Positions 5,189-5,214 of a stretch of 5,214 bases of DNA are shown here, in pieces. Position numbers and translations under genes: made by a program. The notes under the pieces were generated by a model. The model ran no database searches. It was not told the DNA's origin and saw nothing but the letters and a program-made list of their open reading frames with translations. The stretch is from an uncultured Chloroflexota bacterium (GTDB taxonomy: Bacteria > Chloroflexota > Anaerolineae > Aggregatilineales > Phototrophicaceae): contig CAIVEA010000332.1 in the NCBI GenBank assembly GCA_903904765.1, positions 1-5,214 on the forward strand, given 5' to 3'. Each line of letters starts with the position of its first letter. Position 1 is the first letter of the stretch.

Positions 5189-5214
5189 TTATTTCAGGCC
5201 GGTGTTGGCGATGC
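5189..5214 (-). CDS. Probable C-terminal end of a minus-strand gene, cut by the window edge
   Basis: On the minus strand the window edge reads I-A-N-T-G-L-K followed by TAA (5189-5191). The residues look like a natural protein C-terminus, and a GC-rich hairpin follows at once, as expected for a gene end. Only seven codons are visible, so the family cannot be named and the call rests on context. If correct, the gene lies upstream of the membrane protein pair in the same orientation. Confidence 0.35.

Overview
The window reads as a piece of a fairly high-GC bacterial chromosome. The best guess is Chloroflexota (Anaerolineae-like). This rests on three traits often seen together in that phylum: a secreted SH3-like protein whose repeats carry an unusual F-V-W-L-R motif, a Pro/Thr linker of the 'PPTAT' type, and a membrane-anchored TPR protein with a C-terminal beta-rich domain. 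The phylum assignment is inference from style, not from a marker gene.

Layout, left to right. Positions 1-64 hold a strong hairpin (21-58) ending just before the start codon of a DUF3800-family gene (65-913, +). That gene and the AT-richer spacer after it (914-1070) look lower in GC than the rest. Next is a clearly recognisable PduO-type cob(I)alamin adenosyltransferase (1071-1616, +), then a secreted three-repeat SH3-like protein (1698-2621, +). A long hairpin at 2641-2686 separates these plus-strand genes from two convergent minus-strand genes. The two minus-strand genes form an ATGA-overlapping pair: a 230-residue membrane protein (4348-5040, -), followed by a 551-residue membrane TPR protein (2696-4351, -). 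At the right edge there is a GC-rich perfect inverted repeat (about 5152-5181), and beyond it probably the last seven codons of another minus-strand gene.

How the genes may work together. The two minus-strand proteins share one plan: an N-terminal membrane helix, a helical extracytoplasmic domain, then two closely spaced membrane helices. They look like tandem paralogues, the downstream one having gained TPRs and a C-terminal domain. A joint cell-envelope complex is a reasonable inference. The adenosyltransferase serves B12-dependent enzymes encoded elsewhere. The SH3-like protein is an envelope or secreted binding protein of unknown ligand.

The most interesting DNA-level signal is a near-identical 20-base segment (18 of 20 matches) spanning the start codons of both the DUF3800 gene and the adenosyltransferase gene. 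It sits in register at the two edges of the low-GC segment. This suggests either insertion of the DUF3800 gene with duplication of the start-site sequence, or a shared translation-control element. No CRISPR array, tRNA, rRNA or transposase was seen.
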